The translations under genes and the position numbers were made by a program. Shown here piece by piece: positions 1-9,577 of a DNA stretch of 20,018 nt; positions within the stretch are counted from its first letter, which is position 1, and the number at the start of each line of letters is the position of its first letter. Source of the DNA: Zancudomyces culisetae (taxonomy: Eukaryota; Kickxellomycota; Harpellomycetes; Harpellales; Legeriomycetaceae); the NCBI GenBank assembly GCA_001969505.1, contig LSSK01000251.1, forward strand, positions 3,666 through 23,683, written 5' to 3'. The notes under the pieces are model-generated. The model did not search any database and was not told where the DNA came from. It worked only from the letters and a program-made list of their open reading frames with translations.

Positions 1-1927
1 AACTTGTGATACACTTTTCAAAAACAACCCCATCTAACTGCAATGTTGTTTTGTATCCATCTGTACTAGGTTTACCTTTTCAAGTCAATTCTGAATACTA
101 GGAGTATGTACAGCATTTATAAAAACAATTTACATACACATTTCTGGATACTACTGTACCTACTACTCGCAAACATCTTGCACTATTAGTATCACTATTT
201 ATTGGCATTTTTGTCCAGAAATTCTCGTCGAATTGTTACTTTCTTATTTTACTCTAAAAGTGTTCTGTACTAAATTCATTATCAGATTTGGGGGAATGAA
301 TATTGCAGAGAAAACACTCTTCCCCTCACTTTCTCGCTTCCGATCTGGTCTATAACTTTCAACGTTTTTTTATCACGCATTGGCTGTACCCAACCCTGAA
401 TTTGTTACCCCTTTACTGCTTTTACATCATTTGTTTATCTAAAGTTTGTCCCTCCCCTTTAAATCGCTTTTTTTATCCAACCAGTATTTAGATGTATTTC
501 CCTCTCCGCTCCTTTATATGCATATACAACCAATATTACCAAATTAGAATGAATGTACTATCCTGTTACTATTACTAGCTGAAAATAAACTATAGCCTCT
601 TCCTCTTCATTAACCTTTTTTTTATTTGCAACCTTCTCCGTCACTACTTGTTTTGTAAACATTCGCGTATTTTTTTTAAATGATTCTCATCAGCATGTTA
701 TATGTATATTTTGTCATACTTCTGGTTTAATTTAGATATACCCGATCTTGTTGTATATTATTAGTGTCCAAAATAAATACTTATCACTCAAATGGGGTTT
801 ATAAACTATTTTTCTCTAAAAGAGTATATTCTGAACCAAAGTACCTTTATCATGTTACTTTTTGCCTGCATCCATAGCGCCCTGTTGAGCGATCTCAAAT
901 TGTACTGCATTTGTAATTTATTTATGTTTACTTTACAGACACATAACCGTATTATACAAGAGCACATATACATTCTTTTTCCTACACACCCTCTTCAATC
1001 TATCCAATTCCTCCAATATATATCATATCACTGCTTCCTCGACTAATACTTTATACTGCCATCACAATTAACCCCACAAAAACAAAAACCCCCAAACAGA
1101 ATTCTACTCTTGGTGTCTTTCTCCAGTTAATCAATCAAATCTCAGGGTTTCCCAAGGTCTTTCTACTTATTTACTTTTAGTTAGTGCTAAGTGCTGGCCC
1201 TGTCCATTTATTTGAATGTTGTACTTACAACTCAATCTAATACCAATAGTTCTAAAACGTTAATATGTACATCATCATCTAACACTTGAAAATATGGCCT
1301 TGTCTCTCAATGTTTGAATCAATGGTCAAAAGTATTACTAAAAACCACTATCAAAGATGGGTATCTATCAATAATATGCAATATCATCATGTCCTCTTGA
1401 CCAGCGATTGCCGTTCTTCACTGCTTTTAAGTCTAATATCGAAATTAAACATAGCAAAACCAACGCCCTCGTCCCGTATTGACTGTACTTGGTTCTCAAC
1501 TACTAGGTCTGTTCTCCATTTTTTTTTTCACAATCCGTTTTTCTTTTTTGACACGTTTTTCCCTCAACATAGCCCTTTCATATGCGGCTTATAGAACCCA
1601 GATCATTTAAAAGCCAATGGGAACAAATGAATAATGAAAGTAGCAAATTGAGTCGTGAAAAATCTAGTCTGCACTATTATTCTTTGCATATGCCATTCGC
1701 CATTTGCCACTTCTTTGCATTCAATGCTTTTCTTTTAATTGTTAGTAAATGTAAAAAATAAAAAAAAAAAACCTAAATCTACTAGAAAAATTAAAAGAAT
1801 GTTTGCTAATCCAACAACTATTGCAAAACAAACCAATTTTAATCAGGGTTTCTTTTTTTTTTTTACTATCAAAAAAAATAGCTACCAATAAACTTACAAT
1901 AGGTAGAAACGACAAGCGACTGTTGGG
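1..1927. other. Intergenic region, pyrimidine-rich on + strand; no supported gene
   Basis: No gene could be supported here. The + strand is visibly rich in T and C and poor in G between about 300 and 1600, with many T-runs and C-runs. Open stretches at 303-491, 792-1046 and 1286-1594 have no recognisable motif and are of the size expected by chance. The last 170 bases form the upstream region of the cytidylyltransferase gene. Confidence 0.6.
1760..1864 (+). promoter_or_regulatory. Poly(dA:dT) tracts upstream of the cytidylyltransferase gene
   Basis: A run of 12 A at 1760-1771 and a run of 12 T at 1853-1864 sit 65-170 bases before the start codon at 1928. In fungi such tracts commonly keep promoters nucleosome-free; that role is inferred from position only. 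No clear TATA element was identified. Confidence 0.35.
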
Positions 1928-3346
1928 ATGTCAGGAATAGAAAGTAGTCAAAAAGAGACAAACGGTAGTGGCAAGGAGCCATTTTCCGGCTTTTCCAATA
2001 AGTTTGGATCTCCTAGCGAACCAGGATCGCCGATGGGACTCGGCGATTATGAGTACGAAGAGCAAAACGAGTTGTTACCGATCCCAGTTTCCACATCTTA
2101 TGAGATCCCAGCCACCACAAACTACAAAGTCAATCCTCCACCAAGAGATAGACCAGTTCGCATGTATTGTGATGGAATATATGATTTGTTTCATTATGGA
2201 CACGCACGAGCCATTGAACAGGCAAAAAAATCTCTTCCAAATGTATACTTGATTGTTGGAGGTAAGTGTATATCTCAATAAAAATCATCTTGCTGCGTAT
2301 AATTGTCATATCTTGCTTGGGGCCACCCAAATCCTGGGGGTCAAAAAGAGTAATAAATCATTTGGATGTGCTAAAAGCTGGATGTACATTTAAAATAACA
2401 CGATGTCTGTGTAAACAGCTTGTAATGATAGGGATACACATTCAAAAAAAGGAAAAACCGTAATGACGGAACGGGAGAGATACGAGTCGTTAAGACACTG
2501 TAGATGGGTAGATGAGGTGGTTCGTGATGCACCATGGGTTGTGACCCAAGAGTTTATAGATAAGCACAAGGTATTTTGACCAGCATCAAGCTTTACTTTG
2601 ATTATAATACAAACCCCGTGATTATTAGTAATATAAACAGAAAATCTACGTTACTACAATAACAAGCTGTTATGTCGACAAATAGATTGACTACGTATGC
2701 CACGATGACTTGCCATACGCATCAGCAGATTGCGATGATGTGTATGAGTTTGTAAAAAAACAGGGAAAGTTTTGGCCAACAGTAAGAACAAATAACATTT
2801 CGACATCGGATTTGATCACACGGATAGTACGCGACTACGACAAGTATTTAAGAAGAAATTTGGAAAGAGGAGTATCGGCGAAAGAACTAAATATTTCATT
2901 TATCAAGGCATGTTTATTTATTTACTAGTATTTACTATTCACTCTTAATATTATTAACACAGAATTGTCGTGTTAGATTACTTGAGTCTAAATCAACCTA
3001 TAGTTTTCCAATATACTTATCATTTTCAATTTCTTTTCTTTAACAGGAACAAGAGCTGCAGCTGCAAAAACATGTTGAAGGGATCAAGGATCATATTAAA
3101 AAGAGCGTCAAAGATACAAGAACCGATTTGAAGAATGAAATATCTGATCTTAAGGCTGAGCTCAAATCTATTACTCAATTTTGGGAGGAACGGGGTTCAG
3201 AGATCTCCAAGAACTTTGGATCTATGTTTGATAACAATGTTATGAAAAGATTGTTCAGAAAAAGAAAAAGTGAGCTTGAGAATATTGCCGGAAATTCAAA
3301 TGCAAAGAGAGTGAAATCCTCTGCCGAATTCTCCAAAAAATCCTGA
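1928..3346 (+). CDS. PCT1: Choline-phosphate cytidylyltransferase (CCT), 4 exons
   Basis: The product makes CDP-choline from CTP and phosphocholine, the regulated step of the Kennedy pathway for phosphatidylcholine. Exons as modelled: 1928-2261, 2419-2570, 2686-2907 and 3047-3346, all phases joining, giving 335 residues. The N-terminal ~75 residues are low-complexity and acidic/proline-rich. The catalytic core follows: the nucleotidyltransferase HxGH motif is at 89-92 (FHYGHARA), then [16 protein letters not shown], a [12 protein letters not shown] segment near 164, and the family signature RTNNIST at 196-202, followed by [15 protein letters not shown]. Residues ~237-335 are a charged amphipathic helix of the kind that binds membranes and activates CCT, ending in a basic, lysine-rich tail. 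The third intron starts with GC rather than GT (2908); using the nearby GT instead creates an immediate stop, and the GC junction aligns without a gap to yeast Pct1 (NISFIK|EQELQL). Start chosen: first ATG of the open frame, nine codons into which a glycine/serine-rich leader begins. Identification is very secure; exon 2 acceptor (AACAG at 2418) is inferred from homology. Confidence 0.93.
2908..3046 (+). other. Non-canonical GC-AG intron (third intron of CCT)
   Basis: The exon ends ...ATCAAG and the intron begins GCATGT; it ends TTTCTTTAACAG. The downstream alternative donor GTTTAT at 2912 would join T to GAA and give TGA. A GC-AG intron keeps the frame and matches the family alignment exactly. 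Confidence 0.75.
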
Positions 3347-3806
3347 TTAAATTCTACTTTTACTTCATCCTTTTTTTATTGTTGGTGTTTGTCTATTATG
3401 AGGAGATGAGTTTGTAGCCTTGCACCTATCTATCGGCTTTAGGCTTGATATTTGCCTAGCAGCAGGGTTTAAAATTCTTTTGCGTAATACCTAATACAAC
3501 TTTTTAATGGTTAAGCTCTTTCGATTTTTCTGTTCTCTTTTTTACTGTTTTTTTTTATTGTTATATATCTTTTGTTAATGTGACACTGAGTACCAATGTT
3601 TTTGAATAATTAAATTGAATGTATTCTTTAAGTAAAATACACATCAAAATTACATAAACTACCAAAAGCAAACTAAAAATAGCAATAGTGATAGCAAAAC
3701 ACGTTTTTACTAAATGGTCCATCCCATAAAGCGCTTTTCTCAGAATCTATTTCCATGAACTACTAAAAAAATTTTTTTTTGGTTGATGGGCTTATTGATC
3801 CATAAA
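3347..3806. other. Convergent intergenic region between CCT and the CBS-domain gene
   Basis: This 460-base spacer separates two genes facing each other, so it must hold both 3' ends. It is AT-rich with T-runs and AATTAAA/AATAATT-type signals around 3605-3615 that could serve for polyadenylation. No gene is seen in it. Confidence 0.6.
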
Positions 3807-5218
3807 CTACAACTTTAAAAAGGTGTCCAAAATATCCACAATAGAGATAACCCCATTTACTTGATACTTATCACCAATAACCCACACTTGTCGGGTTCCT
3901 GCATTTATCATTCCAGTAAATACCTTGTTCAAAGTAAACATCTTGTTAATGAATCTGGATCGTGAAAGTATTACGTCTTTATCTGCTGGAGGTCTCGTGC
4001 CTATATTGTTTAAAAATGCCAACACTGGTTTTCCCAGCAAATAGAAGTTTGTGCTGTTTAAATTACAAAAGGCCGATATTTCGATATCGGAAAGAATCTC
4101 ATTGTTTGCATTTAATATTGGAAGCGAGTTGATTTCATAAGTGTTTAACACCTTAAATCCCTCAAGAGCCGGAGTATGTGGTGTCATATATAATATGTTT
4201 TGATTTCTTTCTATGCCATCTTTTGTTAGCACAAATCCTGCATTGGATCCGATATTCTCTTTCAAGCTACTATTTCGGTTCTTAAATAACAGCTCCGTTA
4301 TCTGCTTGGATTTGATGTCCAAGATTGGCTGGATAATATGGTTTCTATTATTGAAAAAGTTGAGTAAGTCGTGGCGAGTCAATGCTATTGGTTGGCTCGT
4401 ATCGATCCCACACGCACAACTCGCATCCGCTCTTTCTACCAAGATTTGATTCGTATCTTTTCTTGCTTTCTTGCAGTTTACACTTACAAAATTGTATCTT
4501 TCTGGTATAATTACCTCTAGCAACTTTACAAGTGGTAGGTCACACTGGACTATTGCGGCTTCCGATGTTTTGGTTTTTAATACCGTTTTTATCTTCGTCT
4601 TAAATACGTTATTCATAATTTCTCTATTATATAAAGCCTTTTCCTTGATCTGTGGTTCCAAATCTGGCTATTTTTGTCAAATTTTTTGGGGTAGATACTT
4701 GTTATATCATAGTTAAACATGAAATTCTAAAAATACTTGAAATAGCATAAAGCAAGATGCAATAAAATCAAAAACTACCAAGTTGGATGCTCATTTTATT
4801 TTATTTCCTTCTCTTCTTATGTTTTCTCTTTCACCCCCATCAATCCCCTCCCATTTCCCCTCACCAGAACATTGCAGTATTCTTTCACTTTACTCTTAAC
4901 ACGCTTTCTTATGATTTTAATTCTATAAACAACAATTTAACTTACATTTGTTACAACGAAATTTATCAAATCTATTAACCCCAAAAGATCTTCAAACTTT
5001 CCGTACTTGTGAATATTTCCGGTGTTCTCTCCACTCGAATCGAAACAAACACCCAAGTACAGAGTTTTATTCTCTCTCATCAGGACTAAAGCATCTTCAA
5101 TCGTGTTGTCAGAGCTAATCCCAATTATTTTCCTTGGAGATTTCTTTTCTTTAGCCACATGCGAAACCGTATAACCGGAGAGAAAATCCATCATATTCTC
5201 GTTAACTACTTGCACCAT
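3807..5218 (-). CDS. Four-CBS-domain protein, SNF4/AMPK-gamma or Sds23-like, 2 exons
   Basis: Exon 1 is 5218-4946 and exon 2 is 4667-3807; the intron (4945-4668) has GTAAGT and AAAATAG ends, and the frames join to give about 377 residues. Four CBS-type repeats are visible: repeat 1 at ~11-90 (IIGISSDNTIEDALVLM ... LLGLIDLINFVV), repeat 2 at ~110-198 (ending IALTRHDLLNFF), repeat 3 at ~208-293 (ALEGFKVLNTYEINSLPILN), repeat 4 at ~302-377 (VFTGMINAGTRQVWVIGD ... VNGVISIVDIL). Such quadruple CBS proteins bind adenine nucleotides; fungal members are the Snf4 gamma subunit of the Snf1 kinase and the Sds23 phosphatase regulators. I cannot decide between these. Repeats 2 and 3 are diverged and carry insertions. 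The start ATG at 5218 has an in-frame TAG just upstream. An alternative in-frame acceptor (CCACAG, exon from 4649) would remove six residues. Confidence 0.85.
4834..4860 (-). other. G-quadruplex-type motif in the intron of the CBS-domain gene
   Basis: On the minus strand, which is the sense strand of the transcript, four G-runs of 4, 3, 4 and 5 are separated by loops of 4, 1 and 6 bases. This fits the usual G3+N1-7 pattern. It stands out in AT-rich DNA. Confidence 0.6.
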
Positions 5219-5270
5219 TTTTATCTACGCTTCCCTTTCTTTTCTTTTCTTATTTTATTGCGAGAATGGC

Positions 5271-5280
5271 TTATATATAA
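5271..5280 (-). promoter_or_regulatory. Possible TATA element for the CBS-domain gene
   Basis: TTATATATAA lies about 54 bases upstream of the ATG at 5218 on the minus strand. The assignment rests only on sequence and position. Confidence 0.25.
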
Positions 5281-5882
5281 CCGAACTTTGGCTTATCTAA
5301 CTATGTCTTACTCTATATTATTAGCGCAATGCCTTTTTTTTTGTGAACGCGTTAATTTATTTTTCGAAATTGACCCTAATATGCGTAAATCTTGTTTAAG
5401 TCTAGAACAACAGATTCTCACGTTAATTAATGTCTAGAGTGGGTATGATACAATTTCAAATTGATCATATGACTGAAATGAGTTTTGTTTGCCAAAGGTT
5501 TATTCCCCTGAAACACATTCAGCTTGGCACAGGTTTAATTATTATTTGTTGTCAATCTTTGCTAGTGCCCTGTGCATTTTGACCTTTTTTACACACTTTG
5601 GCGTGTTTCAGAAACCACAATCATTCTTATATGTGCCTCTTCTTTTACCATCTATAATTTTGCTACCAAACTCGAACTACATTACCATGCTTAAATGGGT
5701 ACTATTCTGCACCTAGCTTTAGATAATGAAAGGAGCAGGGGGAAGAGAAAGAGAGAGAGAAGGAAAAGATGGCATAACTGAATGGTTACAGTGTGTCACA
5801 CACCACCTCTCTATGCATATACCCCGGTATTGGCGCTCAATACATCGCCTTTCTACTTCTGTTTCTGTAGTAGTTATAAACC

Positions 5883-5915
5883 CAGCACCTATGAGATGTA
5901 GATAAATAGGTGCTG
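5883..5915. repeat. 9-bp perfect inverted repeat
   Basis: CAGCACCTA (5883-5891) and TAGGTGCTG (5907-5915) are perfect reverse complements separated by 15 bases, within the divergent promoter region. Confidence 0.6.
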
Positions 5916-6460
5916 TTTCATTGTAAAATTGTTCGTATAGGATTTTTTCTCTTGTTGACATTCATTTGTAGCAACAGGGTATGCACATAAAAAAATCCTA
6001 TTTGTAAAAGTATTTTACAGCTTAAAACGTTGCATCTGTATACATGGCCAACGCTCTCTGCTCGTTAGTAGTATTTTTATTCGTTTCACTTCTCTTTTTT
6101 TTGCTCGTTTGTATTTTTAGGGTTAGTAGGACTTTTTTTTGAGTAAATAAAGATGGCAAATTAAAATTGATTATTCAATTGGAGTTCGAGAAAGTGGTAA
6201 TAAACTTGGCGAATGGACTAGTCATCTGAAAATAGTATACTCATTTTCAACCAATAGCTTTACGTGTCCCGATGCCCAACAGTTCTACTAGCTATCAAAC
6301 AGCGCATTTTATTATTCATGTTCAGATATTATCGCCTACCAAAAGTCCAATATACTCTGATATCATTATCCTCTCTCTATTTCGAAACCCTTCTTCGGGT
6401 TAGCATTTTTGTACTTTTGCTCTAGCAATGTATTTTTGAATAATCCATAATTTATCCGGA

Positions 6461-6484
6461 ATGAAAGCATGCTATGAATGCTGA
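6461..6484 (+). promoter_or_regulatory. Upstream ORF overlapping the start codon of the 974-residue gene
   Basis: ATG at 6461 opens a seven-codon ORF that ends with TGA at 6482-6484, running over the main start at 6474. A second out-of-frame ATG at 6469 gives Met-Leu-stop. Both precede the main ATG by fewer than 14 bases. Scanning ribosomes would meet them first, so low or regulated translation is inferred. Confidence 0.55.
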
Positions 6485-9398
6485 TAGATACATTGAGGGA
6501 GATTTTCTAATTTCTAGAATATCTACGAATGCAAAGTCAGGCTTTTTCGATCCTTCAATCTTTGGGGTTTATGCAACTTGTACACGATGCTGCAAAAAAG
6601 TAGAACTTTGTAATTATATCAAACAATACTTCTTGACTCGACACAACGTTTTGGACCATGAAATAGCAATTAGCACCATAAATTATATCAAATGTGTTAA
6701 CTGTGGTCAACTGGTAGATACATACAGTAGAAATGGTAATATAGACCCTATAAAAGCCGCACAAGCCTTTAAGGCGGTTTTACAATCATTTAACTGGAAA
6801 TATCGGTTTGCTTTTCACGTAATCCTGCCTGGTAAATCTAATCCAAATAATTCTAATGACTTTTCAACAGCTGCTTCAGACATAAGATCTAGCTTCAAAA
6901 TTGCTACCATATCTGTCTTTGACAATTATCTAAGAATACTTTTCGGTGTGGATGCTTTTGAATGGGTGAAGCTAGTGTATTTGACTGAGGATTATTGTGA
7001 ACTTTCAACGGATGCTTTGTCTCATGGTGAAAAATGGTTTAATGCAAAAGCAAATATCATTAAGCATGTTCTAAACAATGTCTTTAGTGGCAGCACATTC
7101 CACATGAAACTAAAACGATCCAACTTTGGTGAGATGGGCCCAAGAGCCAGAAAAAGCAACAGAAACACTCTGGAAAGCTATGTTTCTGACGGCTTTGAAC
7201 CAACAGTATCAAAGCATAATGCAAGTTATAACGGAGTGCGAATACTAGACCAACTTGAAAACGCTTTAAAACCAACTTGTATATCTGTTGGTTTTGAGCT
7301 CGACAATCGCGAGAATGGTGATACGGACTCTGATCCTGATCCAGAATGTTCATTTCTAACCGAATATTCGCATTCGAATCACAACTGTATAAATTACCCT
7401 TGTGCTACCGCGAACGAAATCACAACCCAGAGTTGTATGGGGAGCCAAAGCCAATATACCAACTGTGATGATATTGCTATCTCATGTAGTCCAGACCGCG
7501 CTTTTAAATCAAATGCATATAGTCAAATGAGCACAATAAGCGGATATTCCAGCACAAGTTTTCCACCTGGTGTTTGGGCAACCGAGCTTTCTACATTTGA
7601 GGAGAGTCCGCATGTAGGCTTAGAGTTAGATGAGCCCTTTTTGGGCACCACTCAGGAATCTCGAACAGATGTTAGCGATTCTACTGCCCCTATACGCAAT
7701 AATACGGAGAACAGTTGTAATATAACCGAATTTTTACAAACACAGCACAATATCCACGAAGACACATGTATCTCTAACATTGAAACACCGTTGATTCTGG
7801 ATGGTACGCTTTGTATCGAGGTAGAGGAACAACCGGATAACACGGATAGTGGGAACCAGTGTAACCGTCCATCACAGATAAAAACGGCTCTCTCACCAGC
7901 TACCTCTGTATCATTGTCATCTAATAGCACCATCGAACCTTGTGCCCCTGGTACTGAAAGGAAATATCCACAATTTTTTTTGCAGTATACATCTACAATT
8001 GCTGAAAAGAAACCCGATCATTTTATCTCACCAGTTTTTAATGATACATTGTCTCCAGGCTTGAAAAAGAACCTTGACGCAGATACAACTCTCTCCATTT
8101 GCGAAAAACAAAATCTTTGGCCTTATCATTCACAACACACCGATACTCAGTTTGATAAAGTACTAATTGGTTTTCTTGAAAAACACATTAACTCACAGGA
8201 AAAGAATTGTGAAGCTCGAAGGATTGGTTCTCCCCAGAAAGATTCTGGCATACTTACGGCTGTTTTACCAAGTCCAAAAATAGCTCAAAACAACAGCACT
8301 TTTAATTCTACTAAAGCATCAATACCTGAAAATATGAATAGTCGCAAATACTTGGATGAATTCGTACATCCTGACGCTACAAACACTCAGAAGCCTAGAT
8401 TTACTACGCCTAGAGACAGAATCCCACACTATGAGATCTTTTCCGATTTCAAGGAAGCTGACAACACTAGCTTTCAGCCCTCGAATGTCAATACCAGTAC
8501 ACAGGAGTTGTCGTTAATTCCTACTTGCACTCAGAGGACCAGGTCTTCTCTTAGTAGCAACACAAGTCACGTTTTTACGCCAAAGAATGCTCAAGTCAGA
8601 CCAAATATTTGCCTTTATTCTGGTGAAATAAAGAATGCCCAATCATTACAGCTTTCCAACGTCATTCCAGAATCCCCACTCTACGAATATCACAACAACA
8701 ATACCAATAGGGAGACACCGCTTTGTAGCGGTTTTTTGGATGGACTGATATCACCAGTAAAGCCACTGTCTAACATTGGGGTCGCTGATACCACAAACCA
8801 ATGTATACAGACAGGCCTTACGGTTTCCTCTACGACATCCATTTCGTCGATAAACAGTACACCATCGATCGTGAGAATGACACCACAGCCACGTCCAGGA
8901 GGTATTGTAATTCCCGAAACGGTATTTTTTCCTCGTGCCAGCACAGCTAACAGCAGTACAATAACGACTTTTACGTCAATATCGCGACCTTCAAACATAA
9001 ATACTACTGGTGTACTGAATACAGCATCAGGAACTCCTCGCACCAGTTTGCCAAAGATGAATTTTCACTCTGCAACAAAGCCACTTGGTGACCGAGCTTC
9101 AGTGCTACCCAATGACAACAGCCAGCGAAAACACTACGAAAATGTTTCCTTTTTGGGTAAACGTCACAGATCCACAGCAGAGGTGCAAAAGTCATCTCAT
9201 AAACACCTTTTATCCAGCACTGTAGATTTACGATACGTAACTCCGACCAAAAGATCATATATGCATTTAAACACGAATCCAGATTTGAATCCAAACTCAA
9301 GCTTAAACCCAGAGTCGGTTACTAATCATATATGTACCGACAGTGTTCATGTAGATTCGGTTATTTCGGTGTTGGAAACACCCATAAACCTCCTTTGA
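6474..9398 (+). CDS. RPA1 C-terminal/DDIAS (Noxin)-like OB-fold protein with long disordered tail
   Basis: A single 974-codon exon; an in-frame TGA lies just upstream of the ATG. Residues ~30-167 look like the zinc-ribbon OB-fold that ends RPA1 and that begins vertebrate DDIAS/Noxin: zinc-ribbon cysteines C36-x2-C39 and C74-x2-C77, then YRFAFHVIL (110-118), then FKIATISVFDNYLRILFG (141-158) followed by VDAFEWVKL, matching the pattern of a strand, a FD/FG turn and the 'LLG' helix in the RPA1-C family. A basic segment (MKLKRSN ... GPRARKSNR, ~210-230) may be a nuclear localisation signal. The remaining ~750 residues are rich in Ser, Thr and Asn, probably disordered, with three full S/T-P-x-K/R CDK-type sites (SPQK at 586, SPVK at 760, TPTK at 923). 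Hydrophobic-acidic patches GIVIPE and, near the C-terminus, VISVLE resemble SUMO-interacting motifs. Architecture (N-terminal RPA1-C fold plus long tail) is that of DDIAS, an anti-apoptotic/DNA-repair-linked protein in animals; single-stranded DNA binding is inferred, not shown. The gene itself is certain; the family call is moderately sure. Confidence 0.8.
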   Translation: MNADRYIEGDFLISRISTNAKSGFFDPSIFGVYATCTRCCKKVELCNYIKQYFLTRHNVLDHEIAISTINYIKCVNCGQLVDTYSRNGNIDPIKAAQAFKAVLQSFNWKYRFAFHVILPGKSNPNNSNDFSTAASDIRSSFKIATISVFDNYLRILFGVDAFEWVKLVYLTEDYCELSTDALSHGEKWFNAKANIIKHVLNNVFSGSTFHMKLKRSNFGEMGPRARKSNRNTLESYVSDGFEPTVSKHNASYNGVRILDQLENALKPTCISVGFELDNRENGDTDSDPDPECSFLTEYSHSNHNCINYPCATANEITTQSCMGSQSQYTNCDDIAISCSPDRAFKSNAYSQMSTISGYSSTSFPPGVWATELSTFEESPHVGLELDEPFLGTTQESRTDVSDSTAPIRNNTENSCNITEFLQTQHNIHEDTCISNIETPLILDGTLCIEVEEQPDNTDSGNQCNRPSQIKTALSPATSVSLSSNSTIEPCAPGTERKYPQFFLQYTSTIAEKKPDHFISPVFNDTLSPGLKKNLDADTTLSICEKQNLWPYHSQHTDTQFDKVLIGFLEKHINSQEKNCEARRIGSPQKDSGILTAVLPSPKIAQNNSTFNSTKASIPENMNSRKYLDEFVHPDATNTQKPRFTTPRDRIPHYEIFSDFKEADNTSFQPSNVNTSTQELSLIPTCTQRTRSSLSSNTSHVFTPKNAQVRPNICLYSGEIKNAQSLQLSNVIPESPLYEYHNNNTNRETPLCSGFLDGLISPVKPLSNIGVADTTNQCIQTGLTVSSTTSISSINSTPSIVRMTPQPRPGGIVIPETVFFPRASTANSSTITTFTSISRPSNINTTGVLNTASGTPRTSLPKMNFHSATKPLGDRASVLPNDNSQRKHYENVSFLGKRHRSTAEVQKSSHKHLLSSTVDLRYVTPTKRSYMHLNTNPDLNPNSSLNPESVTNHICTDSVHVDSVISVLETPINLL

Positions 9399-9577
9399 AA
9401 GTGTATTTTTTTGATTTTTTTCTCTTTATCTGTCGATGTTGATATCATTTTTTAGAATTCGCACATCTTTGAGCTTTATGCCGAAATATTTTATTTATTA
9501 CAGCCTTATAAGAACTATTAACGTAAACTAGCGTTTCGATAAACATAATCAAAGTAAAAAAATATAAAAGAACATAA
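9399..9577. other. Convergent 3' intergenic spacer
   Basis: A 179-base gap between two genes that face each other. It is T-rich after the + stop codon and holds TTTATTTATT (AATAAATAAA on the minus strand), a candidate polyadenylation signal for the cyclopropane synthase gene. Confidence 0.4.

Larger units (their letters stand above)
5219..6473. other. Divergent intergenic region between CBS-domain gene and RPA1-C/DDIAS-like gene
   Basis: About 1.25 kb that must hold two promoters. It contains a TATATATAA element (5272-5280), a GA-rich tract around 5740-5765, and a 9-bp inverted repeat at 5883-5915. Open stretches at 5489-5716 (+) and 5719-5961 (-) have no recognisable domain and no convincing splice partner. 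Confidence 0.55.

Noticed and set aside
303-1594. Three + strand open stretches of 62-102 codons
   Set aside because: No motif, biased Phe/Leu/Ser/Pro composition from C+T-rich DNA, no splice signals joining them.
5719-5961. 80-codon minus-strand open stretch starting MSTREK
   Set aside because: No domain, ends in low-complexity CT-rich sequence, overlaps the inverted repeat and has no splice partner; treated as chance.
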